Source of the DNA: Notoacmeibacter ruber
Lineage (GTDB): Bacteria > Pseudomonadota > Alphaproteobacteria > Rhizobiales > Rhizobiaceae
Assembly: GCF_003668555.1 (NCBI RefSeq)
Contig: NZ_RCWN01000001.1
Span: forward strand, 2,269,501-2,333,500
Direction: 5' to 3'
DNA: 64,000 bases
Shown: positions 55,013-64,000 of the stretch, in pieces
Position numbering within the stretch: position 1 is the first letter of the stretch
Layout of the letters: the number at the start of each line of letters is the position of its first letter
Program-made: the position numbers and the translations under genes
The notes under the pieces: model-generated
The model's database searches: none
What the model was told of the DNA's origin: nothing
What the model saw: the letters and a program-made list of their open reading frames with translations, nothing else

Positions 55013-55403
55013 AAGCCGTCTGGAGCGGGGGCGACGCGCTCTCAAGGCGATCGACGGCGAGGCCGGCGAAAAGGTTATCGAGGCGCTCAAGGATATCGCG
55101 CCCGATTTCGCCACCTATCTGCTGGAATTTCCGTTCGGCGATATCTACAGCCGGCCGGAGCTTTCACTGCGAGACAGGGAAATTGCGACGATCGCGGCTT
55201 TGGCTGCGATGGGAAATGCGACACCGCAATTGAAGGTTCACATCGAAGCGGGGCTGAATGTCGGCCTCACCAAAACCGAAATTGCGGAAGTTCTGATGCA
55301 GATGTCGGTCTATGCCGGGTTTCCGGCGGCCTTGAACGGCCTGTCTGCGGCCAAGGAGGTCTTCGCCCTCCGCGATTCTCAGGGTTTATCTGGTCCCAAC
55401 TAG
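54987..55403 (+). CDS. Carboxymuconolactone decarboxylase family protein
   Basis: A 138-residue protein of the CMD/AhpD-like superfamily: LSLRDREIATIAALAAMGN followed by LKVHIEAGLNVGLTKTEIAEVLMQMSVYAGFPAAL. It lacks the CxxC pair of AhpD peroxidases, so it resembles the gamma-carboxymuconolactone decarboxylase/YurZ branch of unproven activity. The ATG at 54987 lies inside the end of the merR gene (26-base overlap). The pair is a common regulator-enzyme unit. Confidence 0.86.
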   Translation: MKSKQTSAESRLERGRRALKAIDGEAGEKVIEALKDIAPDFATYLLEFPFGDIYSRPELSLRDREIATIAALAAMGNATPQLKVHIEAGLNVGLTKTEIAEVLMQMSVYAGFPAALNGLSAAKEVFALRDSQGLSGPN

Positions 55404-55426
55404 GCGATCACAGGGCGGAGCATAAT

Positions 55427-55458
55427 GAAGGCGCCGGACATGAAAATCCGGCGCCTTC
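55427..55458. terminator. 12-bp hairpin between the CMD and serA genes
   Basis: GAAGGCGCCGGA (55427-55438) pairs perfectly with TCCGGCGCCTTC (55447-55458), placed between two convergent genes. The T-tail is weak on both strands, so its efficiency is uncertain. Confidence 0.55.
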
Positions 55459-55474
55459 GATTGTTTGAGCGGAC

Positions 55475-57073
55475 TTAGGCCTCGACGTCGAACGACAGAG
55501 CCCGCGCGCGAATAACCTGCGGATGAGCGGTCAGCTTTTCGATCACAGCATCCGAAACAGGCTCGTCCACATAGAGAAGCGCGATGGCATCGCTTCCAGC
55601 AGCCTTACGGCCGAGCTGGAAGTTGGCGATGTTGACCCCGTTCTCGCCGAGCGTCGTACCGAGTGCGCCGATGAAGCCCGGCTTGTCGATATTGGTCGTG
55701 TAGACCATGTTCTGGCCGATCTCGGCATCGATGTTGATGCCCTTGATCTGAATGAAGCGCGGCTTGCCGTCTGAGAACACCGTCCCCGCCACGGTCCGGG
55801 TGGTGTCGCTCGCCTTGACGCGCAGCATGATATAGCCGTCGAAGATACCGGTCTTGTCGCGCCTGACCTCCGAAATGATCACGCCGCGCTCCTTGGCGAG
55901 AAGCGGTGCGGAGACCATGTTCGCTTCCGGCATCTGCGGACGCATCAGGCCGGAAACGGCGGCAGAAACGAGCGCGCGGGTGTTCATGCCGGCAGTCGAC
56001 CCGTCGAAGATGATCTCGACTTCATGGATCGGTGCATCGGTGACCTGGCCGACAAAAGAACCGAGCATTTCCGCCAGTTTGACGAACGGCTTCAGCACCG
56101 GGGCCTCTTCAGCAGAGATAGACGGCATGTTGATCGCATTGGTCACGGCGCCGCTATTCAGATAGTCGGCCATCTGCTCTGCCACCTGAAGCGCAACATT
56201 CTCCTGCGCCTCGCTCGTCGATGCACCGAGATGCGGCGTGCATACGACGTTATCCATGCCGAACAGGGCATTCTCCTTGGCGGGCTCTTCCTCGAAAACG
56301 TCGAGCGCCGCGCCGGCGACCTTGCCGCTCTTCAGCGCCTCGACCAGATCGCTTTCGACGATCAGACCACCGCGGGCGCAATTGATGATGCGAACGCCGT
56401 CCTTCATCTTCGTGAAGGCCTCGGCATCAATGATGTTGCGCGTCTTGTCGGTCAGCGGCGTGTGCAGCGTAATGAAGTCCGCACGAGCGAAGAGTTCATC
56501 CAGCTCGACCTTCTTTACGCCGATCTGCGTGGCGCGTTCCTCGGTGAGGAAGGGATCGAAGGCAACCACGTTCATCTTCAGCCCGATGGCACGCGAAGCG
56601 ACGATCGATCCAATATTGCCCGCGCCGATGATGCCGAGCGTCTTGCCGGTGATCTCGACGCCCATGAACTTGCTCTTTTCCCACTTGCCGGCATGAGTGC
56701 TCTCATTGGCCTGCGGGATCTGGCGGGCGACCGCGAACATCATCGCAATGGCATGTTCGGCTGTCGTAATCGAATTGCCGAAAGGCGTATTCATCACGAT
56801 GATACCCTTCCGCGAAGCGGCTGGGATATCGACATTGTCGACGCCAATGCCTGCGCGACCGATCACCTTGAGATTGGTCGCCTTTTCGATCAGCTTTTCG
56901 GTGGCTTTTGTCGCCGAACGGATCGCCAGGCCGTCATAATCGCCGATGATCTCGGCGAGCTTTTCCTTGTCCTTGCCGACATCCGGCTGGAAGTCGACAT
57001 CGATGCCCTTGTCCTTGAAGATCTGGACAGCGGCGTCGGAGAGTTTGTCTGAAATGAGTACGCGCGGTGCCAT
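55475..57073 (-). CDS. serA: D-3-phosphoglycerate dehydrogenase
   Basis: A 532-residue long-form SerA that oxidises 3-phosphoglycerate to start serine synthesis. The NAD-binding motif GIIGAGNIGSIVASR lies near residue 147, the catalytic stretch INCARGGLIVES near 231, and the His/Glu dyad in CTPHLGASTSEAQENV. An intervening ASB domain and a C-terminal ACT domain (about residues 455-530) mark possible serine feedback. It follows serC on the same strand by 97 bases, forming a serC-serA operon. Confidence 0.96.
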   Translation of the reverse strand: MAPRVLISDKLSDAAVQIFKDKGIDVDFQPDVGKDKEKLAEIIGDYDGLAIRSATKATEKLIEKATNLKVIGRAGIGVDNVDIPAASRKGIIVMNTPFGNSITTAEHAIAMMFAVARQIPQANESTHAGKWEKSKFMGVEITGKTLGIIGAGNIGSIVASRAIGLKMNVVAFDPFLTEERATQIGVKKVELDELFARADFITLHTPLTDKTRNIIDAEAFTKMKDGVRIINCARGGLIVESDLVEALKSGKVAGAALDVFEEEPAKENALFGMDNVVCTPHLGASTSEAQENVALQVAEQMADYLNSGAVTNAINMPSISAEEAPVLKPFVKLAEMLGSFVGQVTDAPIHEVEIIFDGSTAGMNTRALVSAAVSGLMRPQMPEANMVSAPLLAKERGVIISEVRRDKTGIFDGYIMLRVKASDTTRTVAGTVFSDGKPRFIQIKGINIDAEIGQNMVYTTNIDKPGFIGALGTTLGENGVNIANFQLGRKAAGSDAIALLYVDEPVSDAVIEKLTAHPQVIRARALSFDVEA

Positions 57074-57170
57074 TGTGTTGGCCTCCTGCTTGGATGGGCA
57101 TCGTGCCCTGATAATTGTGCGGGTTCAGTGAGCGGCGACCAGCGCCGCCGCTCTGTCGGACAATGCCGGC

Positions 57171-58337
57171 TTAGCGAAGCGACATCTTCTGCGTTTCGAA
57201 GGCATAGGTCAGCCAGGGCATCAGCGCTTCCATGTCGGACGTTTCGACCGTCGCGCCGGCCCAGATACGAAGGCCTGCCGGTGCATCGCGATAGGCGCCG
57301 ATATCATAGGCAACGCCTTCAGTGTCGAGCTGATTGACGATGCCTTTGGCGAAAGCCGCCTGCGCATCGGCATCGAGTGCCAGCACGTCCGGATCGGTGA
57401 TCGTCAGGCAAACCGACGTGTTGGAGCGCGTCGCCGGGTCCTTGGCGAGATTGCCGATCCAGCCATTCTCATCGACGAAATCGAAGATGACCTTGGCGTT
57501 GGCATCCGCCCGCTTCATCAGACCGTCGAGGCCGCCTGCCGATTTGGCCCATTCCAGTGCATCGATATAGTCCTCGACGCAAAGCATGGAGGGGGTGTTG
57601 ATCGTTTCGCCCTTGAAGACGCCTTCGATCAGCTTGCCGCCCTTCGTCAGACGAAAGATCTTGGGAAGCGCGCGGTCCGGCGTGTAGTTCTCAAGCCGCT
57701 CCACAGCGCGTGGGCCGAGAATGATGACGCCGTGCGCCGCTTCGCCCCCGAGCACCTTCTGCCAGGAGAACGTCACCACATCGAGCTTGTCGAAGGGAAG
57801 GTCCTGGGCGAAAGCCGCCGAGGTCGCGTCGCAGATTGTCAGGCCGCCGCGGTCATCCGGGATGAAGTCGCCATTCGGCACGCGAACACCGGATGTGGTG
57901 CCATTCCAGGTGAAGATCACGTCGCGGTCGAAATCGACCTGCCCAAGGTCGGGCAACTCGCCGTAGCCCGCTTCGATCTTGCGGGCGTCTTCCACCTTGA
58001 GCTGCTTGAGAACGTCAGTGACCCAGCCGGAGCCGAAGCTCTCCCACGCCAGCACGTCGACGCCGCGCTCACCGAGCATGGTCCACATAGCCATCTCGAC
58101 AGCGCCGGTATCCGAACCGGGAACGATACCGATGCGGTGGGTATCAGGCACCTGCAAAACGTCACGCGTCAGGTCGATCGCGTGCTGCAGACGGCTTTTG
58201 CCGGGTTTGGATCGGTGCGACCGGCCAAGAAGGGCGTCGGTCAGGGCTTCAACGGACCAACCGGGGCGCTTGGCGCAGGGGCCGGAAGAAAAATAGGGGC
58301 GAGCCGGGCGCGTGGCCGGCTTGGTCATATCTGTCAT
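57171..58337 (-). CDS. serC: Phosphoserine aminotransferase
   Basis: A 388-residue class V aminotransferase converting 3-phosphohydroxypyruvate to phosphoserine. The Rhizobiales-type SerC features are [51 protein letters not shown] and the PLP-lysine in [10 protein letters not shown]. It leads the serC-serA operon and is preceded by a leader with two hairpins that fits the serC RNA motif. Confidence 0.95.
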   Translation of the reverse strand: MTDMTKPATRPARPYFSSGPCAKRPGWSVEALTDALLGRSHRSKPGKSRLQHAIDLTRDVLQVPDTHRIGIVPGSDTGAVEMAMWTMLGERGVDVLAWESFGSGWVTDVLKQLKVEDARKIEAGYGELPDLGQVDFDRDVIFTWNGTTSGVRVPNGDFIPDDRGGLTICDATSAAFAQDLPFDKLDVVTFSWQKVLGGEAAHGVIILGPRAVERLENYTPDRALPKIFRLTKGGKLIEGVFKGETINTPSMLCVEDYIDALEWAKSAGGLDGLMKRADANAKVIFDFVDENGWIGNLAKDPATRSNTSVCLTITDPDVLALDADAQAAFAKGIVNQLDTEGVAYDIGAYRDAPAGLRIWAGATVETSDMEALMPWLTYAFETQKMSLR

Positions 58338-58397
58338 CGATGTCTCCTATCCTCACAGATAGGGCGTCCCTCGTTGGGGAGGGATGGCCCGCAGCCG
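58338..58397 (-). ncRNA. serC leader, candidate serC RNA motif
   Basis: The minus-strand leader holds two hairpins. One is CCTATC/GATAGG with a six-base loop (58346-58363), next to the start codon. The other has outer GGGC/GCCC and inner CCCTC/GAGGG (58362-58390). They share two bases (58362-58363), so their outer pairs compete. The serC motif is a known structured leader of serC operons in Rhizobiales; identity here rests on position, not a covariance search. Confidence 0.55.
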
Positions 58398-58426
58398 CCT
58401 TAGAAGCTGTCAGGGCATCCGTCAAG
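58398..58426 (-). promoter_or_regulatory. Predicted serC promoter
   Basis: On the minus strand CTTGAC (58426-58421), 17 bases, then CTAAGG (58403-58398). Transcription would start near 58391, giving a leader of about 55 bases that just contains the two hairpins. Confidence 0.5.
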
Positions 58427-58427
58427 G

Positions 58428-58462
58428 AAAACCGCCCGATCCTTTCGAACCGGGCGGTTTTT
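58428..58462. terminator. Terminator between omp and serC
   Basis: AAACCGCCCG (58429-58438) pairs with CGGGCGGTTT (58451-58460). T-runs occur on both strands (four on the minus, five on the plus). On the minus strand it ends the upstream omp transcript before the serC promoter. Confidence 0.85.
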
Positions 58463-58486
58463 CTTGTTCGCAAAGATCGAGAAGGG

Positions 58487-59293
58487 TCAGAGACCGAGCC
58501 GAAGGCCGAACCGGACCTGATGCTGAAGCGTGTCTTCCTCGAAATCGACACCGTCGCCATCGCGCACCAGCTGCTGCGCGCCCGGGATGCCGAACAGGCG
58601 GTATCCGACATCAAGTTTCAGCTTGTCGGTCAGATCGTACGATGCACCAGCGCTGAGTTGATAGGCGAAGTGGAATTCGCGCTCGCGGACGTCGCTATAC
58701 AGCGTACCGGGTATATCGCATGTGAAATCGCCGGCGCTGGTGCATTCTCGCTCGGTGTAAACGCCGTAATCGGTATAGGCGATGCCGGCTCCAGCGCCGA
58801 CATAAGGCGTGATCCGGGCAAAGGTACCAAAGTCGAAGAAGCCGTTCACGAGAAAGGTCCAGGCATGCGAATTGCCGTCGCGTTCGATGGAACAGGGGAC
58901 GGTCGTTGCGGTCGGATCACCGGCATCCGAGCCTTCACAGAAGCGGCCGAACTCCGGATCGGAATCGAAATCGCCAAGGCCCGTATAGCCAAGCTCACCT
59001 TCCATGCGGAACAGATCGCTGAAGTTATAGCCGGCGGCAACCGAGCCGCTGACGGAGCCGAGCGAGTTGTACGCGCCGCCATTGTTGAACATCTCCGGGA
59101 CGTTCTCGACATCAACGCCGAGATCGCCGCGAATATACCAATTCGTCACCGCTTCGACCGGGACGTATTCTTCCATGACGGGAAAAGCGGTCTCTTCGAC
59201 GAGGGGGGGATTGTAATCATAATCGGCGGCAAAGGCGGGCAGAGCCGACACCATCGGAGCGACGGCAAGAATGACAATGGGAAGCTGGCGCAT
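58487..59293 (-). CDS. Omp25-like outer membrane beta-barrel protein
   Basis: A 268-residue protein with a signal peptide ending near residue 23 (ALPAFA) and an eight-strand barrel of the Omp25/OmpA-like type. NWYIRGDLGVDV near the start is shared with the upstream paralogue. Two cysteine pairs (FCEGSD, VPCSIE; ECTSAG, FTCDIP) sit in loops. The C-terminus ends FGLRLGL, normal for barrel export. It is the second of two tandem omp genes, with a CtrA-type box 73 bases upstream and its own terminator. Confidence 0.86.
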   Translation of the reverse strand: MRQLPIVILAVAPMVSALPAFAADYDYNPPLVEETAFPVMEEYVPVEAVTNWYIRGDLGVDVENVPEMFNNGGAYNSLGSVSGSVAAGYNFSDLFRMEGELGYTGLGDFDSDPEFGRFCEGSDAGDPTATTVPCSIERDGNSHAWTFLVNGFFDFGTFARITPYVGAGAGIAYTDYGVYTERECTSAGDFTCDIPGTLYSDVREREFHFAYQLSAGASYDLTDKLKLDVGYRLFGIPGAQQLVRDGDGVDFEEDTLQHQVRFGLRLGL

Positions 59294-59365
59294 GAAACTG
59301 ACTCCGGATCAAACGGCACTTGCAAGCGCCGCTTCGCGTTTGCCGGCCATAGTTAACCATCACGG

Positions 59366-59380
59366 TTAAGGCGCAGTTAA
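59366..59380. promoter_or_regulatory. CtrA-type box upstream of omp (58487-59293)
   Basis: TTAAGGCGCAGTTAA is TTAA-N7-TTAA, read as TTAACTGCGCCTTAAC on the gene's strand, a full match to the CtrA consensus. A further TTAA lies nine bases away. It is 73 bases from the start codon. Confidence 0.5.
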
Positions 59381-59411
59381 GCGTATGAAGGCCGGCTCGT
59401 CGGTTGAAACG

Positions 59412-59439
59412 AAAAACGCCGCCCGTTGGGGCGGCGTTT
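59412..59439 (-). terminator. Terminator of omp (59459-60322)
   Basis: AAACGCCGCCC (59414-59424) pairs with GGGCGGCGTTT (59429-59439) around GTTG. On the minus strand five T residues follow. Confidence 0.88.
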
Positions 59440-59458
59440 CGTCAAATCATGTCGCAAA

Positions 59459-60322
59459 TTATTTGTAGACCGGAGGCGGTGCCGGGGGCAGCGGCGGTGC
59501 CGGCGGGACATAGGTCGCGCAACGCGGATTGGCGCCCCCGAAATTATACCGAAGGCCGGCGCGAACCTCGTGGCTCTTGATGCCTTCATCATAGCCCGGC
59601 CCGTTGAAGGTATTGAAGGCAAACATGCGCCCGCCTTCGATCTCGCGATAGCGATAGCCGATATCGGCCTCAAGTTCTTCGGTCAGGCAGTAGGATGCGC
59701 CGGCCATAAGCTGCCAGGCAAAGCGCCATTCCTTGTAGCCGTCATGAGGCGTCACTTCGAAGCCATCGTCGTTGAAAAGCGTCTCCCATTCCACCCGGGC
59801 GCCGCCGATACCGCCGCCGACATAGGCGGTGAAACCGTAATAGGTTCCAAGATCGACATAGGCATTGGCCATGAGCGTCAGAATGCTGACTTCGGTGCGG
59901 TCGTCGGACTCACATGGTGTGGTCCCTGTCGGGCCGCAGAAACCGGTCGTCGACCCGCGAAAGTCGTATTTTTTGTACCAGTCGACGCCGAACTCGGTGC
60001 GAAGATGCTTGTGGACATTGACACCGATCGCGCCACCCACGCCCCAGCTTTCGTCCAGGTCGGTATAGGAGAAATCGTTCTCGCCGTCCGATGTCCGATA
60101 GGTGATGTCGCCCATTTCGTTGTGCGCGCCATAGATCACATCGCCACGGATATACCATCCACCGAATGCATTGTCGGCCACCGGCACAGGCTCGTAGGAG
60201 ACCGGGGCTGGCTCGACCAGCACCTCGGGTTCCGGAACGTAGATGTCAGCAGCAAAGGCTGTGCTGACAGCGGTCGTAGCCAGCAGCGCCCCGCCCGCTA
60301 CGGCGATCAGAGAGCGTCTCAT
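59459..60322 (-). CDS. Omp25-like outer membrane beta-barrel protein
   Basis: A 287-residue barrel protein with a signal peptide ending near residue 24 (STAFA). GGWYIRGDVIYGAHN matches the paralogue's start. A proline-rich C-terminus (PPAPPLPPAPPPVYK) follows the last strand, unusual because barrels normally end in an aromatic residue. Cysteine pairs occur in FCGPTGTTPCES. It is the first of the tandem pair, with a CtrA-type box 72 bases upstream and a terminator after it, so the two genes are transcribed separately. Confidence 0.86.
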   Translation of the reverse strand: MRRSLIAVAGGALLATTAVSTAFAADIYVPEPEVLVEPAPVSYEPVPVADNAFGGWYIRGDVIYGAHNEMGDITYRTSDGENDFSYTDLDESWGVGGAIGVNVHKHLRTEFGVDWYKKYDFRGSTTGFCGPTGTTPCESDDRTEVSILTLMANAYVDLGTYYGFTAYVGGGIGGARVEWETLFNDDGFEVTPHDGYKEWRFAWQLMAGASYCLTEELEADIGYRYREIEGGRMFAFNTFNGPGYDEGIKSHEVRAGLRYNFGGANPRCATYVPPAPPLPPAPPPVYK

Positions 60323-60393
60323 AATTGTACCTCACAAGAATGCCGCCAGTCCCCGCGGCCTGTTCCATTCAAGGACACTATGAGCGCAAATAA

Positions 60394-60408
60394 TTAATTG
60401 CCGCTTAA
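60394..60408. promoter_or_regulatory. CtrA-type box upstream of omp (59459-60322)
   Basis: TTAATTGCCGCTTAA is TTAA-N7-TTAA, 72 bases from the start codon. The sister omp gene has one at 73 bases. Confidence 0.5.
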
Positions 60409-60545
60409 GCCTAAAAAGTAAGGTAAACATTCCTGCGTAGACGAACCGCAAACGCACCGAGATCATCGGAAGACTTTCGAGACGATCATCTTGTAAGCGG
60501 GCGATCGGAGATCGCTCTAGGTCCGCGACGACCCGCGAAAGAAGG

Positions 60546-60569
60546 GGTGACGAGGTGGGTCCCGTCACC
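60546..60569. terminator. Hairpin after glmM, weak terminator candidate
   Basis: GGTGACG (60546-60552) pairs with CGTCACC (60563-60569), just beyond the glmM stop. No T-run follows, so it may only stabilise the 3' end. Confidence 0.3.
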
Positions 60570-60575
60570 GACCGA

Positions 60576-61919
60576 TCAGGCTGCGTGATCGATGATTTCG
60601 ACGAGTTCGTCGACGACGGTCGTGACCAGATGTGTGTCGTCGCCTTCGGCCATGACACGGATCAGCGGTTCGGTGCCGGAAGGACGGATGACAATGCGCC
60701 CGTTTTCACCAAGCCGCGCGCGAGCGGATTCGATAGCCGCTTTCACATCGTCTTCTTCCAGCGGCGTTCCCGAGCTGTAACGCACATTGCGAAGCAGCTG
60801 AGGCACCGGCTCGAAGCGGCCGAGAACCTCGCTGGCGGGCTTCTGCGCTCGCTGGACGCAGGCCAGAACCTGCAAAGCGGTGATCAGACCGTCACCTGTC
60901 GTGCCGTAATCCGTCAGAACCACATGACCCGACTGTTCACCACCGACATTGAAACCATGCGCCCTCATATGTTCGACAACATATCGGTCGCCGACCTTGG
61001 TGCGTGCGAGTGTCAGACCGAGACCATTCAGATGCCGTTCGAAGCCTAGATTGCTCATCACCGTGGCGACGACACCGCCTCCGGTGAGCCGGTCCGCTTT
61101 CAGCCAGCTCTCCGCGATGAGCGCCATGATCTGGTCGCCATCGATCTCACGCCCCTTCTCGTCCACGACGACGATCCGGTCGGCATCGCCATCCAGCGCA
61201 ATCCCGATATCAGCCCGAACCTCATGGACCTTGCGGGCCAGCGACCCCGGGCTCGTCGAGCCGCATTCGTCGTTGATGTTGCGGCCGTCGGGCTCGACGC
61301 CAAGGGAAACCACATCGGCCCCCAGTTCCCAGAGAACGGCGGGCGCGACGCGATAGGCCGCACCATTGGCGCAATCGATCGCCACACGCAGGCCGTTCAG
61401 GTCCAGCGAACGCGGGAGCGAGCGTTTGGCATGTTCGATATAGCGATCCTGGACGCCGTCGACGCGCTTCGCCTTGCCAATCGCATCGCAATCCGCCAGT
61501 CGGCGCGACAGATCTTCATCCATCAGCGCTTCGATCTTCGCCTCGATCTCGTCCGAAAGCTTGAAGCCATCGGGGCCGAACAGCTTGATGCCATTATCGA
61601 AATACGGATTGTGCGAGGCACTCAGCATCACACCAATATCGGCCCGCATGGAGCGCACCAGCATTGCGACGGCAGGCGTCGGAATTGGCCCGAGCAGGAA
61701 AACATCGACCCCGGCGGCGCAAAAGCCTGCGACCAGCGCGTTTTCCAGCATGTAGCCAGACAAGCGCGTATCCTTGCCAATCACGACCCGATGCTTGTGA
61801 CCGCCCCGTTTGAAAGCGACGCCGGCCGCCATCCCAACCTTCATTGCGACTTCCGCGGTCATCTTGCCGCGATTGGCGCGGCCGCGAATGCCGTCAGTGC
61901 CGAAATATTTTCTGTTCAT
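60576..61919 (-). CDS. glmM: Phosphoglucosamine mutase
   Basis: A 447-residue enzyme converting glucosamine-6-phosphate to glucosamine-1-phosphate for UDP-GlcNAc, needed for peptidoglycan and LPS. The phosphoserine loop is [15 protein letters not shown] (Ser near residue 102), the metal loop [11 protein letters not shown] and the phosphate-binding end [12 protein letters not shown]. The N-terminus [13 protein letters not shown] is typical of GlmM rather than other phosphohexomutases. It follows ftsH on the same strand, a common order. Confidence 0.96.
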   Translation of the reverse strand: MNRKYFGTDGIRGRANRGKMTAEVAMKVGMAAGVAFKRGGHKHRVVIGKDTRLSGYMLENALVAGFCAAGVDVFLLGPIPTPAVAMLVRSMRADIGVMLSASHNPYFDNGIKLFGPDGFKLSDEIEAKIEALMDEDLSRRLADCDAIGKAKRVDGVQDRYIEHAKRSLPRSLDLNGLRVAIDCANGAAYRVAPAVLWELGADVVSLGVEPDGRNINDECGSTSPGSLARKVHEVRADIGIALDGDADRIVVVDEKGREIDGDQIMALIAESWLKADRLTGGGVVATVMSNLGFERHLNGLGLTLARTKVGDRYVVEHMRAHGFNVGGEQSGHVVLTDYGTTGDGLITALQVLACVQRAQKPASEVLGRFEPVPQLLRNVRYSSGTPLEEDDVKAAIESARARLGENGRIVIRPSGTEPLIRVMAEGDDTHLVTTVVDELVEIIDHAA

Positions 61920-62013
61920 CCGGTTCTCCCCGCAGATGGGCCCTTATGCCGCATTTTCCTGCGCTTGTAGCATCACGATAATTGTCACCCCGTTACCGTT
62001 CGGGCGAAAATGA

Positions 62014-62046
62014 AAAGGCCCGCCACGACGTCCGCGGCGGGCCTTT
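62014..62046 (-). terminator. ftsH terminator
   Basis: AAAGGCCCGCC (62014-62024) pairs with GGCGGGCCTTT (62036-62046). On the minus strand four T residues follow. It separates ftsH from glmM. Confidence 0.8.
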
Positions 62047-62063
62047 CCAATCCAAACTGCTGT

Positions 62064-63986
62064 TCAGCCCTGTGGCTGCGGCTCGAGGCCCCCATCGGGC
62101 TCGTTTGGCTTCGGGCGACCGGCGGTCGGCACCGACGAGCCGCGCGAGGGCGGCGTATCATCGCCGGAATCGCGTGAGGGCTTGTTGCCGGCCAGAAGCT
62201 GCTTGATCTCGTCGCCAGTCAGCGTCTCGTATTCCAGCAGCCCTTCGGCCAATGCGATCCAGCCATCATGCTCATCCGTCAGGATGCGCCGCGCTTCCGC
62301 ATAGGCATCGTCGATCAGCTTGCGGACTTCCGCGTCGATGATGCGGGCCGTCTCTTCGGAAATGTTCTTGCTCTGCGTCACGGAGTGACCGAGGAACACC
62401 TCCTGCTCGTTTTCGCCATAGGCGACCTGCCCGAGCTTGTCCGAGAACCCCCACTGCGTGACCATGGCCCGTGCGAGCTTCGTCGCCTGTTCGATGTCCG
62501 AGGCAGCGCCGGAGGTGATATTCTCCTTGCCGAACTTGATCTCCTCGGCGACGCGGCCACCCATCATGATGGCCAGTCGGCTCACCATATATTTATAGCT
62601 CATCGAATAGCGGTCGCCTTCGGGCAACTGCATGACCATGCCGAGCGCACGTCCGCGGGGGATGATGGTCGCCTTGTGAACCGGGTCGGACGAAGGAACA
62701 TGCAGCGCCACGATGGCGTGGCCGGCCTCGTGATAAGCCGTCAATTCCTTTTCGGCCTGCGTCATGGCGGAGGAGCGGCGTTCCGCCCCCATCATCACCT
62801 TGTCCTTGGCGTCCTCGAACTCCGCCATGGTAACGAGGCGCTTATTGCGCCGCGCCGCCATCAGCGCCGCCTCATTGACGAGGTTCGAAAGGTCGGCACC
62901 GGAGAAGCCGGGAGTGCCTCGCGCCAGAACTTTCAGATCGACATTGGGCGCCAGCGGCACGTTGCGCACATGCACCTTCAGGATTCGCTCGCGACCGGCG
63001 ATATCCGGATTCGGCACCACGACCTGACGGTCGAAACGGCCCGGACGCAGCAAGGCCGGGTCCAGAACGTCCGGACGGTTGGTCGCCGCGATCAGGATGA
63101 TCGATTCAGTGGCCTCGAAGCCGTCCATCTCGACGAGAAGCTGGTTGAGCGTCTGTTCACGTTCATCGTTGCCGCCGCCGAGCCCCGCGCCACGATGGCG
63201 ACCGACGGCATCGATCTCATCAATGAAGATGATGCAGGGGCTGTTCTTCTTGGCCTGCTCGAACATGTCGCGCACACGGCTCGCGCCGACGCCGACGAAC
63301 ATTTCCACGAAGTCCGATCCCGAGATGGTGAAGAACGGCACGCCCGCCTCGCCCGCGACAGCGCGAGCAAGCAGCGTCTTACCGGTTCCGGGAGGGCCGA
63401 CCAGCAGAACACCCTTCGGTATCTTGCCGCCAAGCCGCTGGAACTTCTGCGGATCGCGAAGAAATTCGACGATCTCTTCCAGATCTTCCTTCGCTTCCTC
63501 CACACCCGCAACATCCTGGAAGGTCACACGGCCATGGGCTTCGGTGAGGAGTTTGGCCTTTGACTTGCCGAAGCCCATCGCCCGGCCCGAACCGGATTGC
63601 ATCTGGCGCATGAAGAAAATCCAGACGCCAAGGATGAGGATCATTGGCAGCCAAGAGAGGAAATAGCCGAGGATCGAGTTGGACCCGTCGCTTTCCGGCC
63701 GCGCCTGAATCTCGACGTTCTGACTTTCAAGGCGCTCGACAAGCCCCTCATCGCCGGGAGAATAGGTCTGGAAACCGGTCGCGCTATCGGAATAGTTGCC
63801 GGTGATACGGTCGCCGCTGATCGTGACCGATTCCACCCGGCCGCTTTCGACCGCCTGGATAAATTCCGAATAGGCGATTTCCGAGCCATTGGTGCGCTGC
63901 TGAGGCGACTGAAAGAGATTGAAAAGCGCCACGAGCAGAACAGCGATAATCGCCCACAGCACGAAATTCCGATAGTTTGGATTCAT
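62064..63986 (-). CDS. ftsH: ATP-dependent zinc metalloprotease FtsH
   Basis: A 640-residue membrane protease degrading misfolded membrane proteins and regulators such as RpoH. Two N-terminal helices (about residues 7-25 and 107-127) flank a periplasmic domain. The AAA module has Walker [15 protein letters not shown] and Walker [16 protein letters not shown], with the second region of homology at [21 protein letters not shown]. The zinc site is HEAGH near residue 420. Its start, at 63986, is 14 bases from the window edge. An rpoH gene lies 13 kb away. Confidence 0.97.
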   Translation of the reverse strand: MNPNYRNFVLWAIIAVLLVALFNLFQSPQQRTNGSEIAYSEFIQAVESGRVESVTISGDRITGNYSDSATGFQTYSPGDEGLVERLESQNVEIQARPESDGSNSILGYFLSWLPMILILGVWIFFMRQMQSGSGRAMGFGKSKAKLLTEAHGRVTFQDVAGVEEAKEDLEEIVEFLRDPQKFQRLGGKIPKGVLLVGPPGTGKTLLARAVAGEAGVPFFTISGSDFVEMFVGVGASRVRDMFEQAKKNSPCIIFIDEIDAVGRHRGAGLGGGNDEREQTLNQLLVEMDGFEATESIILIAATNRPDVLDPALLRPGRFDRQVVVPNPDIAGRERILKVHVRNVPLAPNVDLKVLARGTPGFSGADLSNLVNEAALMAARRNKRLVTMAEFEDAKDKVMMGAERRSSAMTQAEKELTAYHEAGHAIVALHVPSSDPVHKATIIPRGRALGMVMQLPEGDRYSMSYKYMVSRLAIMMGGRVAEEIKFGKENITSGAASDIEQATKLARAMVTQWGFSDKLGQVAYGENEQEVFLGHSVTQSKNISEETARIIDAEVRKLIDDAYAEARRILTDEHDGWIALAEGLLEYETLTGDEIKQLLAGNKPSRDSGDDTPPSRGSSVPTAGRPKPNEPDGGLEPQPQG

Positions 63987-64000
63987 GTTCGATCCAGGTT

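Noticed and set aside
1-64000. CRISPR arrays, insertion sequences, prophage or secretion clusters
   Set aside because: No regularly spaced repeats, transposase frames or phage genes were seen on either strand.

Overview
This window is chromosomal backbone from an alphaproteobacterium, most likely order Hyphomicrobiales (Rhizobiales). The evidence is the GC-rich composition, CobS/CobT-type aerobic cobaltochelatase genes, a RpoH sigma factor, a Mur-type Fur regulator beside a Sit-type manganese/iron ABC transporter, Omp25-like outer membrane proteins, and the block rpoH / purA / serA-serC / omp / glmM / ftsH. Genus cannot be fixed from the sequence. I see no prophage, insertion sequence, CRISPR array or plasmid function. 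Nearly all the DNA is coding, and no gap reaches 300 bases.

Layout. 1-9 kb: end of ftsX, a YdcF protein, plsC, chaC-like, DUF2125, a methyltransferase-hisC-tyrA operon, gloB, an EamA transporter and a DUF3108 protein. 9-16.7 kb: rpmB with a terminator-like leader, two flavin reductases, a phytase-like esterase protein with cobT, cobS with a coupled 77-aa gene, a J-domain protein and bolA. 16.7-26 kb: CorC-type protein, aroB-aroK, xerD, accA, an L,D-transpeptidase, tusA, and a D-Ala-D-Ala carboxypeptidase-cobW operon. 26-30.7 kb is the most accessory-looking part: tRNA-Arg(CCT), a TacA/TacT-like toxin-antitoxin pair, an orphan TRAP binding protein, a small HNH protein and xylB. 30.7-36.9 kb: fumC, mur, sitABCD and a small lipoprotein. 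36.9-47.3 kb: a large PAS-rich hybrid kinase, then a sensory operon (tctD-tctE-periplasmic binding protein) divergent from the tricarboxylate transporter operon tctCBA. 47.5-64 kb: tRNA-Glu, an rluD-like gene, rpoH, a large membrane-anchored acidic protein, purA, an EamA transporter, a merR-CMD pair, serC-serA, two Omp25-like genes, glmM and ftsH.

The most interesting signals are regulatory. (i) Two inverted Mur-like boxes 30 bp apart bracket the sit promoter. (ii) A Pho-box-like direct repeat lies midway between tctD and tctC. (iii) TTAA-N7-TTAA CtrA-type boxes sit at the same distance (72-73 bp) upstream of both tandem omp genes. (iv) A two-hairpin leader precedes serC, matching the setting of the known Rhizobiales serC RNA motif. 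(v) A complete intrinsic terminator lies inside the rpmB leader. (vi) A structured rpoH leader has competing pairings that could hide its Shine-Dalgarno. All rest on reading the sequence; none has been computed or tested.
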